Program-made: the position numbers and the translations under genes | The notes under the pieces: generated by a model | The model's input: only the letters and a program-made list of their open reading frames with translations | Told to the model about the DNA's origin: nothing | Database searches by the model: none | Origin: Phytophthora sp. 'mugwort' | Taxonomy: Eukaryota > Oomycota > Peronosporomycetes > Peronosporales > Peronosporaceae | DNA: 64,000 bases | Assembly: GCA_033558025.1 (NCBI GenBank) | Contig: JAUCEF010000003.1 | Location: forward strand, 2,878,001-2,942,000 | Direction of reading: 5' to 3' | Shown: piece by piece, positions 23,111 to 34,159 of the stretch | Layout of the letters: each line of letters begins with the position of its first letter | How positions within the stretch are numbered: position 1 is the stretch's first letter

Positions 23111-25366
23111 TAGGGATCTCATGTTCTTGAGCAGCATGTCTTGCTCATCTTACTTCCTCTGTGCCGATCGCTTTACTGACGGCATCGCTGTACTCAGCTT
23201 CAGCCTCTGCTCCTAGGGCTACAGTAGACATCATCTTATTTTCGGGTCTGCTCTCACAAGGGTGAGCGCTTCATTGAGCGAAGTCGCAGAGACTACCGAT
23301 CACTACAACCTTTCCCGTTGACCTCAATACGCGAAGCTCCCGCACGCTTATAGATTTCCCGCGTTGATCCGCCTCTTCGGGCAGCAAGCGTGTCTCGCCG
23401 CCGAGAATAGAGGTTGACCGTCCAAGATTACCGTTCTTGGGTCGAACCGTTCCCGACACGAGCCTCCACTAGACTGGCTAAAGTGGGACATCGCACGGAC
23501 GCTCTTCACGACGTTGTATGATTCTTCTCAAAGCAAACCCTTATCCAGTAAGCAGTTACCCTGCTTCTCCACCGAGTGTCGCGCACCTACCTTGCAGTGG
23601 GTCGGCTATCTGCGGGATGTTACGAGTAAGGTCTTGTTTGGGCATCTAGAAGTCAAGAACGCTTAGTAGTGAATGTAGAATGCTTCGAAGAAAAATGTAA
23701 TTTCTAAAAAAATGTAATTTCTCGGTTTGTTGAATCTCTTTTTGCTTCTGCAGGGAAGATTTACGACTAAAAGCTAGACTACGCGAACGACGGCTCCTAG
23801 ACCTCGATCAAGGGTAGGATGCCGAACCCAGGCCATATATCTGCACCACTCACTTTCTCTCTCCCCGCGACGTACGCCCATCGGAATGCTTTGCAAACAG
23901 TTCCACTGTTCCTTTCGGGGTCCATATCGCCCCGCCCACTCTCGACTACCGGTAGGTGAACGATTAGTCCAGACAGCCCTCGAGACAAGAGCACGACGGG
24001 AGTTCGAGCACCGCCTAGGCAGAGTACCTCACAGGGAGCATACCCACGTGAGGGCCGTCACAAATGGCGGTGGGCAACATATGCAGCCATTTCTTCGGCT
24101 ATCAGGCCCCACAGCCGAGACGCTCCTCCATTGCCGGAACTCCTGGCATGTGGGAGACGATACTGAGTCGGGACAAAAATACTTCCTGTTTTCTGTCCTG
24201 TGAACTCCGACAGGAAAACAGGTAGAAAAAAACTAGGTGGATTTGACGTTTGGAAATCGCTCTTCTTTAGTATGGGCTGAAAAAAAACATCGACCAATAC
24301 GATTCTCAATGTTTCGGATTTGTACGGAAATTTCATAAAAATCTGAATGCGTACTTACTATAGAGGTGAGAATACAATAGTGAGCTCAAGTGCGTTCGGG
24401 TTTTTACAGGTTGATTGGCCGCGTCGATTCAACTTCAACCGTGGAATTTTTAAGTGAATGAAGCTAAATATATTTCGTTCCAATTGCAAGGTGCATTGAT
24501 TCTTCCAATTGTCAAGGCGCTTGATAAATTCGAAAAACCGATGAAGAAAGGTAAATTGTGGAGTAGCTCGGTTCGCTTGACGCCAGGAGCGTAACGGGCA
24601 AAGCGAGGGGACTTCTTGCCATAAATGAGTCGGGCGTAACAAAGGTGAGCTGCGTTGCGTGTACAGACCGCTGCCGTTCCGAACGCAGAACGGGCGGACT
24701 ACTGTCGGGTGCAAACTCACGCCAAACTGGTGTACTCTTTACAGTACTATGTTTGGTCCTGGTACGTTGAAGTAAGCGAGACGTTTCACATCGTGCAACC
24801 ACGTGGGAGTAACCGTCGAGAAAAGCCTATAGCGCCTACCCAACGACCTGCAACAAGCGCAATTTGTCTCGTTCGATCGGCTATCTGCTGCTGATCAGGG
24901 AGATCTTAAAAAGTTCGAGGGAGGAGGAGGGGGTACAAACCTGCCACGACCAAATCTCTTGGTCGCGTGTGCAATCTCGTCAGACGAACGGAATCATTAC
25001 AACATCAGCGTACTTCGTTTTTCTTAGAGGGCCAATACGAATCCCTATCGGTGCCACATTCGTATGAGGTAGCGCGCATACTTACTGCAAACGCGGAACC
25101 TATAACTCAAACTGTGCAGGACTTCCTTAGAAAGCGGCGTCCGAGTCATTGGCCTGAAACTGTTAATTTTTTTAACACGTCCACCAATCAGCACACGAAT
25201 ACATTTAAATTTTTCCACGGAAAAGAGTATCTTTTCGACAGTCGGAGCCGTTACCATAGATTTAGCTTGCGCTTTGCCTGCATCCAAATGCCTCACATTC
25301 TATTCGTCTGTTACCTGCTCAAGTCCGACTTGGAAGTGACCTCACTCAACCACAACCACAGTAAAC
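23111..25366. other. Geneless stretch upstream of the first kinase
   Basis: The short frames on both strands have no recognisable domain. The part nearest 25366 must contain the kinase promoter; no element is identified. The left half may be the 5' flank of the minus-strand gypsy remnant. Confidence 0.35.
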
Positions 25367-26245
25367 ATGACAACCTCTGCTATACTCCACGTGCACCGGC
25401 AGCTCAGTCCGGCCCTCTACGGTGAAGTGCTCGAGTGTGAACTACCTGGTTATGACGATCTGGTTGCAGTCAAGTGCATCTCGCTCGCAAGAGTAGCCGA
25501 AGCCCGCACACGAGCAAGTTCGACCCGAGAGATCGATGACCCCATTCAAGAACAGCGCGTGGCAGCAATGCTTCTGGCCGACGGAGGTCACCGTAATATC
25601 GTGCAGCCCCACTTCCATTTCATTCACGACCGAAGACTGTACCTCATCAACGAGCTCTGCAAAGGAGGAGACCTCCATTCACTCGTAACGGAACGACTCA
25701 ACGCGTCGACGTTCCTTGAAGAGCACGAGGTGCTGCCACTGATGCATCAAGTGCTAGAAGGCGTCAACTATCTCCACACGACACTCGGTGTCGCGCACCG
25801 GGACTTGTCCCTCGAGAACGTGCTGCTGAGTCGCGGCGTGTGTAAGGTCACGGATTTCGGACTCTCAACGGACGCGGCTGTTTCCTGCAAGGGTGGCCGA
25901 GTGGGCAAAGAGTACTATATGGCTCCGGAGGTGGTTGCAGGCGAGCGATACGATCCTACTCTCGCTGATGTTTGGTCATTGGGCATCATGTGGTTCATCC
26001 TGTTGACCGGGTCCCCACTATTGAGATTGGCGTCTCCGTCCGTGAAGGGATTTAAAGCTGTGGAACAACACGGTGTAGGCGCGGTCATTGAAGTGTGGGG
26101 GCATTCCGACCGCATCTCGAGCAGCACAGTCTCGTTACTCGAGAAGATGCTGCAGATTGATCCCCGACGGCGCATTTCATTGGACCAAGTGCTGGCTCAC
26201 GCCATTTTTGCCACTCCCGTGACATCAGCGTTAATAGAGCCGTGA
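25367..26245 (+). CDS. Serine/threonine protein kinase, 292 aa
   Basis: Single-exon gene made almost entirely of a kinase domain. Seen: the beta-3 Lys in V-A-V-K at residue 36, an alpha-C Glu in the E-Q-R-V-A-A-M-L-L segment, the catalytic loop H-R-D at 144-146 with Asn 151, D-F-G at 163-165, A-P-E at 186-188 and D-V-W-S-L-G at 201-206. It is therefore expected to be catalytically competent. Two oddities are seen: the glycine loop lacks the usual G-x-G-x-x-G spacing, and the lysine usual after H-R-D-L is Ser (H-R-D-L-S-L-E-N). There is no regulatory tail. The fold resembles CAMK-type kinases; the substrate is unknown. An inverted near-identical paralogue lies at 31739-32605. Confidence 0.85.
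   Translation: MTTSAILHVHRQLSPALYGEVLECELPGYDDLVAVKCISLARVAEARTRASSTREIDDPIQEQRVAAMLLADGGHRNIVQPHFHFIHDRRLYLINELCKGGDLHSLVTERLNASTFLEEHEVLPLMHQVLEGVNYLHTTLGVAHRDLSLENVLLSRGVCKVTDFGLSTDAAVSCKGGRVGKEYYMAPEVVAGERYDPTLADVWSLGIMWFILLTGSPLLRLASPSVKGFKAVEQHGVGAVIEVWGHSDRISSSTVSLLEKMLQIDPRRRISLDQVLAHAIFATPVTSALIEP
25469..26193 (+). repeat. 725-bp inverted repeat, left arm
   Basis: This kinase core is nearly identical to the reverse complement of 31779-32503. The two segments have the same length, and in the stretches compared there was one base change (a Val/Ala codon). Similarity drops sharply outside these limits, although both flanks are still within the coding sequences. Confidence 0.9.
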
Positions 26246-26596
26246 GATTTGTGCACATTACTGACAGTGTATTAACCGTTTAAGTAAACTCTTTTAGTTC
26301 CGTAACGAGGCGTGCATCCATACGGCCGGATTTGATGCAGTCAAATTGAAGTTGGCGCTTAGTATGACCGCGAGCACCAATCAGAAGCCGCCCAAGCACG
26401 TTTCTGCTTGGGGTGTGCGCCACGTGCCGTGTAAGTTGCCGTTGCTTTTAAATGTTAAAACACCCAAAGGGTAATATAGCACACACACACTCCTTGAAGC
26501 TTTAGCTTAATCTGTTGCAGCCACTTCAACCGCTCTGCCCACTTCTCAATTTGCAGACCGACTAACGCCACCATCAACTGCAAACTCAACCGCCAA
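26246..26596. promoter_or_regulatory. Intergenic region before the acyl-CoA dehydrogenase
   Basis: A 351-bp spacer holding the 3' end of the kinase transcript and the promoter of the dehydrogenase. A short (ac) repeat lies near 26480. No defined promoter motif is claimed. Confidence 0.3.
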
Positions 26597-27940
26597 ATGC
26601 TGAGCAACGTGTTGATCAAGACGCACCGTCGAGTAACTAATGCAGCTGTGAATGGAGCTCGGCGATGGGGAACCAGCCTGGCCAATGCCACTCCATCAAC
26701 GGACACGATGTTCGCTTCGCCCGCGCCGCTCACTGTTCTGATGGAGGAGGAAGAGATGTTCAAGGACTCGGTCTCCAGGTTCGCAGCTGATGTGATCCAA
26801 CCGAGAGTTCGCAGCATGGACGACGCCGGTGAGATGGCCCCCGAGGTCATTCAAGGACTATTCGACAACGGGGTATGCTCTCATTCTACTTGTTTTATAC
26901 TGTCAATTGATTCATTGTTCTAAACTCGTATACAGCTGCTATCCGTACAGATCCCAATGGAGTACGGTGGAGTGGGGGCGTCGTTCATGAGTTTAATTCT
27001 GACGATAGAGGAGCTGTCCCGAGTAGATGCTAGTGTGGGTCTGCTCTGCGACCTGCAGAACACTGTTGTGAGCAACGTATTCCTGCGTTTTGGTACGGAA
27101 GAGCAGCGTCGGGAGTATCTTCCTCGACTCTCGACCAACACCATAGGCAGCTTCTGCTTGACGGAGGCTGAGGCTGGTAGCGACGCCTTCTCACTCAAGA
27201 CACGCGCTGATGTCTCTGCTGATGGCAGCCACTACACACTAAACGGAGAGAAGATGTGGATCTCTAACGTCGCACACGCCGACGTGTTTCTAGTCATGGC
27301 CAACGTGGATCCGTCCATGGGATACAAGGGCATCACCTGTTTCATCGTGGAGCGTGGCACACCTGGTCTTTCTTTCGGGTCTCTGGAGAAGAAACTCGGA
27401 CTCAATGCGTCATCCACGTGCTCCGTCATCCTCGAGGATATCAAGATTCCACGTGAAAAGGTACTAGGCAGCGTTGGTCAAGGCTACGCCATCGCCATCG
27501 GCCAGCTCAATGAAGGCCGCATTGGTATCGCAGCCCAGCAGCTCGGTATCGCTGAAGGAGCGTACCGACATGCAATGCCCTATCTCTTCGAGCGGAAGCA
27601 GTTTGGTCGCGCGATCGGCGACTTCCAGGCCATGCAGCACCAGTATGCCGAACTGGCGGTGGAATTAGCGAGTGCTCGGTTGCTTGTGTACAACGCCGCT
27701 CGCCTCAAGGACGCGGGTCATGACTATGTGAAAGCGTCCTGTATGGCCAAGCTACATGCGTCACGTGTGGCCGAACGCACGTCTTCGCGGTGCATCGAGT
27801 TGCTGGGCGGCGTCGGTTTCTCGAAGCAGCTCATGGCCGAGAAGTTCTACCGAGACTGCAAGGTCGGCACCATTTACGGTGGCACGAGCAACGTCCAGCT
27901 TAGTACCATCGCCCGGTTCGTTAAGCAGGAGTTTGTCTAA
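26597..27940 (+). CDS. ACADSB: Acyl-CoA dehydrogenase, short/branched-chain type
   Basis: Two exons, 26597-26872 and 26936-27940, joined across a 63-bp phase-0 intron (gtatgc...acag), give 426 residues. This is close to the ~430 of mitochondrial short/branched-chain acyl-CoA dehydrogenase. Such flavoenzymes oxidise 2-methylbutyryl-CoA and related substrates in isoleucine degradation and beta-oxidation, passing electrons to ETF. The basic N-terminus (M-L-S-N-V-L-I-K-T-H-R-R) fits a mitochondrial presequence. Conserved blocks include P-M-E-Y-G-G-V-G-A-S-F, C-L-T-E-A-E-A-G-S-D, W-I-S-N-V-A-H-A, L-N-E-G-R-I-G-I-A-A-Q and G-G-V-G-F. In the C-terminal block the expected Y-E-G carrying the catalytic Glu reads Y-G-G, which is unusual for this subfamily and leaves the catalytic base unclear. 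Confidence 0.9.
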
Positions 27941-28358
27941 TAGGCTCAGACCATATACGAATTTATGTGAATTAGTCCAGCGTCAATTGATCTCGAACTT
28001 GTTGAGTGAAGCTGAATAGGTCGGAGGTATCCTCTCACTGTCAGACTGAACATACGCAAAGGCATCCATATAATAGTCTAAAACCAGCGACAGAAACGAC
28101 CGAGGCCATTTGGTCGCTATTTCCAGGCGCTCCATTTTTCTTGGATTGTTGAGTCTAGAGCCCTTGGGGCGACGCATTTGGCCTTCACATCTCGCCGTCT
28201 CCTATCCTCGAACGTTGAGGCGTTTGCTCTAAATTCTTGGCCACATTTTGGTGTTTACGTCGCGCAGTTGATGGAGAAGTGGTAGAAATCGAGGGAAAAT
28301 TGGTCTACACACAAGTGAATCGCTGACTGATAGGCCGCACAGCCTCCTCGCGTGAGCT
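27941..28358. promoter_or_regulatory. Intergenic region before the RGS gene
   Basis: A 418-bp spacer between two plus-strand genes, with no coding signal. A cacatttt segment near 28241 is loosely like the oomycete initiator, but the match is too weak to call. Confidence 0.3.
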
Positions 28359-31300
28359 ATGGGTGTGTGCCTCAGCAAGTGTCCACCTAGGACCAGCAAC
28401 GTCTGCGAAGTCGTACCCAAGGACTCTCCGACGACGTCTGCGCTTACTGCAGGGTCATCAAAGAACCTGGTAGCTCCCCATCCGAGTACGCCAGAACCGT
28501 GCCAGAACTCAGTGTCACAGCGAGAGCAGTCAAGCAAAAGCATCGATAAAACTGCTCTACGAGGCCCTGCACCGAGACTCGAACGATCTCACTCAACGAC
28601 AGGAATATCAACAGTGAAAGCTGGAGGTTTGCCCCCACTTCGAGCAAGACATGACTCACTCAAACCTCCACTACGTAAAATGGGGAGTGACAATCGACTG
28701 CTACTTGGGCCGGACGGTAAGCGACGAAGGAAGCACAAGCCTGTGATGATTGGACTAGATATTTTGCTACGAGACGAACGTGCGAGGATCGGTTTCTTCA
28801 AATATCTACGTGCTGCCGCCCATATGGACAAGCTCCATAGTGCTGATGATGGCGAAGACGCTGCTTTTCACGCGCAAACTGAAGCTGAGGCTCTGGCTAA
28901 AGAAGAAGAAGGGAAACTATTACGCAGTAGACGAAGTGGGGCCAAGACTGTGGACTATCGTGAAGATTGTGCTCTGTTCTGGCTGGAGATTAGCGATTTA
29001 CTCAAAATACCGAGCTCGACGGCAGCAGGAGGCGTGTCGTCCTTCCAAATGGGACTAATGGATGATCTTTATGACGTGTACATTGCCAAGGGAGCGATTC
29101 GGTTACTACCAATGGTATCTCCGTCAGAACGAGAAACTTTGGCTCAATATCTCGGTGATCGGAATGCAGAGCGAGCTCTGTTAATGTTTAAGATGCTCTT
29201 ACTCGACGTTCTCGACGTGGTTACGGCGAACTTTGACGAATATGTACGAGAACTGGGTCCGCTGGGCTATTCGCACACTACCAAAAGCGAATCCTTGCGC
29301 AATGTCCTAGCACAATTGGCCAAGCGAGTAGCAGGCGGTGGAGTCAGTAGCGGAGACCGGCGAGCGCATTTGCACCACATTCTCTCGACTCCTGCACTTT
29401 GTCGGATGTTCCGCGAGTTCCTGGAAGCTCGAAACTCAGTTGAAAACCTGCTCTTCATCATCGACGCCTTGGGGTTTGAGGATCTGGTGAATACTTTAAA
29501 ACACGCGGCGTCTACTTCATTTATGGTCCAACCAGAAGGTCGTGAGGTCTCAACCACATCAGCTACCACGGTGGTCGTTCAAAGTGATAGCGAGGAGACT
29601 GACACCCTGTCGATGGAGTCACATCAAGACTATTGCGTTCGACAGGCACACAAAATTTTCAATAAATATGTGCGCTATGGATCCAAGGCGGAGGTGTGTC
29701 TGGCTACTGCTGTTAAGGGCCGACTACTGGAACGTCTCGTCGAGTATCCTCTTGGTGCAGATATCTTCAGTGATGCCATTCTCCTGTGCAGTGCCGAGCT
29801 GGTTCAGTCACATTTAGATGCCTTTTATCGCACAGTAGCGTACTTATCGTACCAAGCCGAAGCCCAAAACCAGAAAAAGCAGCCGAAACATGGGAATGGG
29901 AAGCCGAATCGCGTCATGGAAGCCAAGACTCCCGAACCTCAAGATCCTCCTATCGAAAGCAAGACTCCATCACTACCGACTGCCATTGCGACTGCTATGA
30001 CGACAACTAGTGGTGACATGACTGGAAGTGGCAGTAAGCAAGGACCGATTGGTCTCGCTCAGATTCTGGAAGGTGTAGGCGTACACTCCTTTCGAGATTT
30101 CCTACGAGATCAGGGAGTCGAGAATACACTCTTCTTCTATAAGGAAGTGTGCGAGTTCCAACGGCTCCCACACAGTCAGGGCCAGTACATTCACATGTGT
30201 GCACGACGGATATTCGACAAGTATGTACGTCGTGGAGCAAGGTTGGAGCTAGAACTGCCAGTAGAGACTCGACGAGATATCCTCTGGAAGCTGGCAGCCC
30301 CGACCGAAGCGACGTTCTCGGATGCACAGCGTCTGGTACTTCGACAGTGGGAAATTCGTGACCTGCCAAAGTTCCGCAACAGTCCGTTGTATACAGAAAT
30401 GTTGGGTCGAATAACTGCGTCACCTGTAGCGCCACCTCCAGCCATTTCACACGATGGAGAAGAACAAATTACCAGCAATTCCAGTAGCACGGGCTTCATC
30501 AACATTGCCAAACTAACTTTACGTGAATTCTTAGAGCTGGAATTGCTTCGCAAGTACTTTCGACGCTTCCTCGAGCGCGAACAGTGTGTCAACGAGCTGT
30601 ACTTTTACTTCGAGATCACGACTTTCCAGCAATTTCCGACCTCCGACTATCTCGCTCGACAGGCTCGAAAACTGTTCCATCGGTTCTGTGACCCGCAATC
30701 CCGTGAGTTTGTACCATTCGCTTCTGTAGCGATTCAAAAAGATCTACAAAACAGCATAACCAACCCCAGTCCGGCCATGTTTAACAAGGCTCAGGAGCAG
30801 ATTTTCAACTTTTTCGCGACGACGCTTTTCCCCAAATTCCACCAGAGTGAAATCTATCGCGGTATTCGTATCACACCTCAACAACTGCGGGCATCACGAC
30901 TTGCAGCAATGGGTACCGCCTCCAACAGGAAGATTACTATTGTTAAAGCTCGAGGCTCAGTGCAAGCATCGGATCCTGCTCGGCGGTCGAGCTCCGTTAC
31001 AACGCCCAATGGCGAGTTGGAAGACCGAGCTTCCGACGGTGCACTAACCGAAGCTGATGTGACAGTAACGATGATCCTCGAGAACCCAGAGACGCGCGCG
31101 TTGTTTCTATTTTTCTCCGAAGAAATGTACGCAAGATACTTATTTCCTTTTAACGAGTATGTGGTAGAATCTGACTATTTTCTGCTTTGTTGTTGATGCT
31201 CTCAGCTTCTGCACGGAGAGTATTTACTTCTGGATGGACTGCAACGAGTTTAAGGACATTCCCCACCGCAGCTACCTCAAGCTTCGGGCACAGAAAATAT

Positions 31301-31515
31301 ATCGAAAATACATTTGCGGACGAGCCAAGCTGCAGGTAAACCTGGAAAGCGCGTTAATCCGAGTGATCGAGAGCAGTCTGGACAATCCGACACGGACGCT
31401 GTTTGTACCGGCTCAACGGTCTATTACCAAGATGCTGGAGCGTGACACTTTGCCCAAGTTTCGCCGCTCCAAGCACTTCCAGCCGTGTTTTCAATTGTTA
31501 CTCGCCGATAGCTAG
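28359..31515 (+). CDS. Protein with five tandem RGS domains
   Basis: Exons 28359-31156 and 31206-31515 are joined across a 49-bp intron (gtatgt...ctcag). The join restores the last domain and gives 1035 residues. RGS domains bind G-alpha subunits and usually speed GTP hydrolysis. Five RGS-like repeats can be followed: ~132-290, ~339-497, ~566-684, ~720-836 and ~903-1030. The first two are divergent and carry long insertions. Repeats 3-5 show the regular pattern of F-x-x-F-L, L-x-F-x-x-E, I-F/Y-x-K-Y and L-P-K-F. The N-terminus M-G-V-C-L-S-K-C fits N-myristoylation at Gly2 plus palmitoylation of Cys4/Cys8, which would place it at the membrane. Residues ~20-130 are Ser/Pro/basic and probably disordered. 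No GPCR or kinase domain is fused. Confidence 0.9.
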
Positions 31516-31738
31516 AACACTTGCCTATGACCATAAGGAAATGAGGTTATCCGGGTACTATGAGCACTTCAGTTCTTTCTTATACCGAAGTACGACACTG
31601 TACTGGAGTACTGAAGTAAGTATTAGGCAAGCCTACAAAGTCGGATTTTAGTTTCGTTTTTATCCATTCCTACTATTCCGATGTCAGTGTGTTGGTTATC
31701 TGTCTTCAATTGTAGCCTTGCGTGACAGCCTCGTCGTC

Positions 31739-32605
31739 CTACGCCACTCCGCTTGCTGCGTTGAAAATCGGGTGGACTAGCACTTGGTCCAATGAAATGC
31801 GCCGTCGGGGATCAATCTGCAGCATCTTCTCGAGTAACGAGACTGTGCTGCTCGAGATGCGGTCGGAATGCCCCCACACTTCAATGACCGCGCCTACACC
31901 GTGTTGTTCCACAGCTTTAAATCCCTTCACGGACGGAGACGCCAATCTCAATAGTGGGGACCCGGTCAACAGGATGAACCACATGATGCCCAATGACCAA
32001 ACATCAGCGAGAGTAGGATCGTATCGCTCGCCTGCAACCACCTCCGGAGCCATATAGTACTCTTTGCCCACTCGGCCACCCTTGCAGGAAACAGCCGCGT
32101 CCGTTGAGAGTCCGAAATCCGTGACCTTACACACGCCGCGACTCAGCAGCACGTTCTCGAGGGACAAGTCCCGGTGCGCGACACCGAGTGTCGTGTGGAG
32201 ATAGTTGACGCCTTCTAGCACTTGATGCATCAGTGGCAGCACTTCGTGCTCTTCAAGGAACGTCGACGCGTTGAGTCGTTCCGTTACGAGTGAATGGAGG
32301 TCTCCTCCTTTGCAGAGCTCGTTGATGAGGTACAGTCTTCGGTCGTGAATGAAATGGAAGTGGGGCTGCACGATATTACGGTGACCTCCGTCGGCCAGAA
32401 GCATTGCTGCCACGCGCTGTTCTTGAATGGGGTCATCGATCTCTCGGGTCGAACTTGCTCGTGTGCGGGCTTCGGCTGCTCTTGCGAGCGAGATGCACTT
32501 GACGGCGACCGGACCATCGTGACCCGGCAGCTCACATTCTAAAATGTCACCGTACAGGGCCGGACTGAGCCGGCGACGAACACGGAGTAGCGAAGGAGCA
32601 GCCAT
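31739..32605 (-). CDS. Serine/threonine protein kinase, paralogue, 288 aa
   Basis: Inverted paralogue of the kinase at 25367. The open frame extends 24 codons further upstream, but the ATG at 32605 aligns with the start of the other copy and is preferred. All kinase motifs are as in the first copy (V-A-V-K, H-R-D-L-S-L-E-N, D-F-G, A-P-E, D-V-W-S-L-G). About 240 central residues are identical apart from one Val/Ala exchange. The first ~35 codons and the last ~15 are clearly diverged, including the C-terminal end. That pattern fits gene conversion between older paralogues. The gene ends 223 bp from the stop of the RGS gene, tail to tail. Confidence 0.85.
   Translation of the reverse strand: MAAPSLLRVRRRLSPALYGDILECELPGHDGPVAVKCISLARAAEARTRASSTREIDDPIQEQRVAAMLLADGGHRNIVQPHFHFIHDRRLYLINELCKGGDLHSLVTERLNASTFLEEHEVLPLMHQVLEGVNYLHTTLGVAHRDLSLENVLLSRGVCKVTDFGLSTDAAVSCKGGRVGKEYYMAPEVVAGERYDPTLADVWSLGIMWFILLTGSPLLRLASPSVKGFKAVEQHGVGAVIEVWGHSDRISSSTVSLLEKMLQIDPRRRISLDQVLVHPIFNAASGVA
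31779..32503 (-). repeat. 725-bp inverted repeat, right arm
   Basis: The partner of 25469-26193 in opposite orientation, with ~5.6 kb between the arms holding the acyl-CoA dehydrogenase and RGS genes. An inverted pair of this kind can convert or invert the DNA between the arms. Confidence 0.9.
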
Positions 32606-34159
32606 AAGTGAAGATGGTACTGGAGACTTGATCGATCTAGGCTGGACGGATACAGTAGAGTGTACGAGTCGGACCATTTAGTCCAAGTCGGACTTGAGCT
32701 CCTCGTGGTAGATCGAATTCTGACTTATAGGGAGGGCATGGGCCGGAGCTGAGAAATGAGGGCCCGCCCTTTCGTGGCCGACCAGGATACATTTCCGTTT
32801 TTTTGCTATTTCTGCCAGATCTGAGCAGTGCTTTTGCCCGCTTGTCGTCTATACGTCTGTGAATCATAGTTGGTATAATAGGCATCGAGAATGGCGTCAA
32901 GGGAAACCGATATTATTGACAGTTATTCGAGTACTGGACATTTCCGACTCACCGGATAAATCCGTCGCCTTTCCCGGACTGCAGCATTGCTTCACTCCTG
33001 CCGTGGACTGCAAAAAGAGCGATGACACTATCAGAGATTAACTTAAGGTTTAGCTAAGTCTGGGCTGAATTACAGGCGGTAACTCGATGTTCTGTTCGTG
33101 AACAGCTTTGAAGCACGAGGTATTATCAAGTTTCAACCCTCGGTGGATCTCGTGAGTCTTCCGGCTTCGGTGACCTTCTGGAATTCTACCGCCTCTCTAC
33201 TGGTCGTTGCGTGACCCGGACACGCATAGCGTATAACTTAGAAACGGCATTTCGGAAATAGTGCTCGATCTTCGACCCGCTTTGGGGATTAAGCGCTGTA
33301 TGATAAAATCCACTCCTCACAACAAGCACCACTGCTGTCCAACAACTTGGTGTTTTTTCGTATGCTCGGCTCCGGAGCTTGCCGAATCAACACATTAGTT
33401 TTTGGATTGCATCGCACACTACTAGTTACCCGCGAAACTGTGAAACGCATCCTTCCACCGTTGGACGGTGGTCCGTGCTGGAGCAGGAGGTGGCCGTACT
33501 ACCTATTAGTACCGAATCTGCGTGACATGATTGTGCGACCAGCAAGGCCCCGCAGCTCAGTTCACTACGATGGCTTGTGTTCAGCGTTCAATCGATTCAC
33601 AAACGATCGTCGGTGTAAGATTAACGGATATTCCCGAATTTAATAATATCTAAGGAACCTGTCCCGAATTGAGTTCCTTTGGGATAATATGAAATTCATA
33701 GTCATTTATAAATATGGTGAAAAATTAGAAAATTAGAAGCCTTTGCCCAAGTAACAGCCCAGACTATATGGTAGATATAGCGGTCAGTTGCCTCAATGCT
33801 CCGCCAATTCACAGCCATTCATTTCGTAAGTGGCCTCCACGAGCACAAACTCCTTTCATTTTGCAACTACGACTCAGCGACGCAATTCGACCCCAATTTG
33901 GCGGAAGAAATAAGTGATTTCCTGGATTGACAACGAGGGAAGTGGCGTGCCAACACGTGGTGAGATACATTTTCCTAACCTTAGGCTGATGGAGTTACCG
34001 TCCGGAAATGGTACCGCAACAAGGAGAAACCATGGCTGCAAAGCCTCACCAATGCCAGCTCATTGGAGGGGGCTGGAAGCCTCTGTCCTCAAACATGGAG
34101 GACATTGACAAGCGCCTGCGCAAGGAAAATGGCACCTGTGACTGGGTCAATAAACCACT
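32606..34159. other. Geneless stretch
   Basis: The left end must hold the promoter of the minus-strand kinase. The remainder shows no gene. Fragments near 33960-34150 may be the worn N-terminal part of the following pogo-like pseudogene. Confidence 0.35.

Noticed and set aside
31157..31196. RGS protein ending at the stop near 31196
   Set aside because: A strong gtatgt donor and ctcag acceptor restore the fifth RGS repeat in phase.
32606..32677. Longer start for the second kinase (24 extra codons)
   Set aside because: The ATG at 32605 aligns with the start of the paralogue at 25367.
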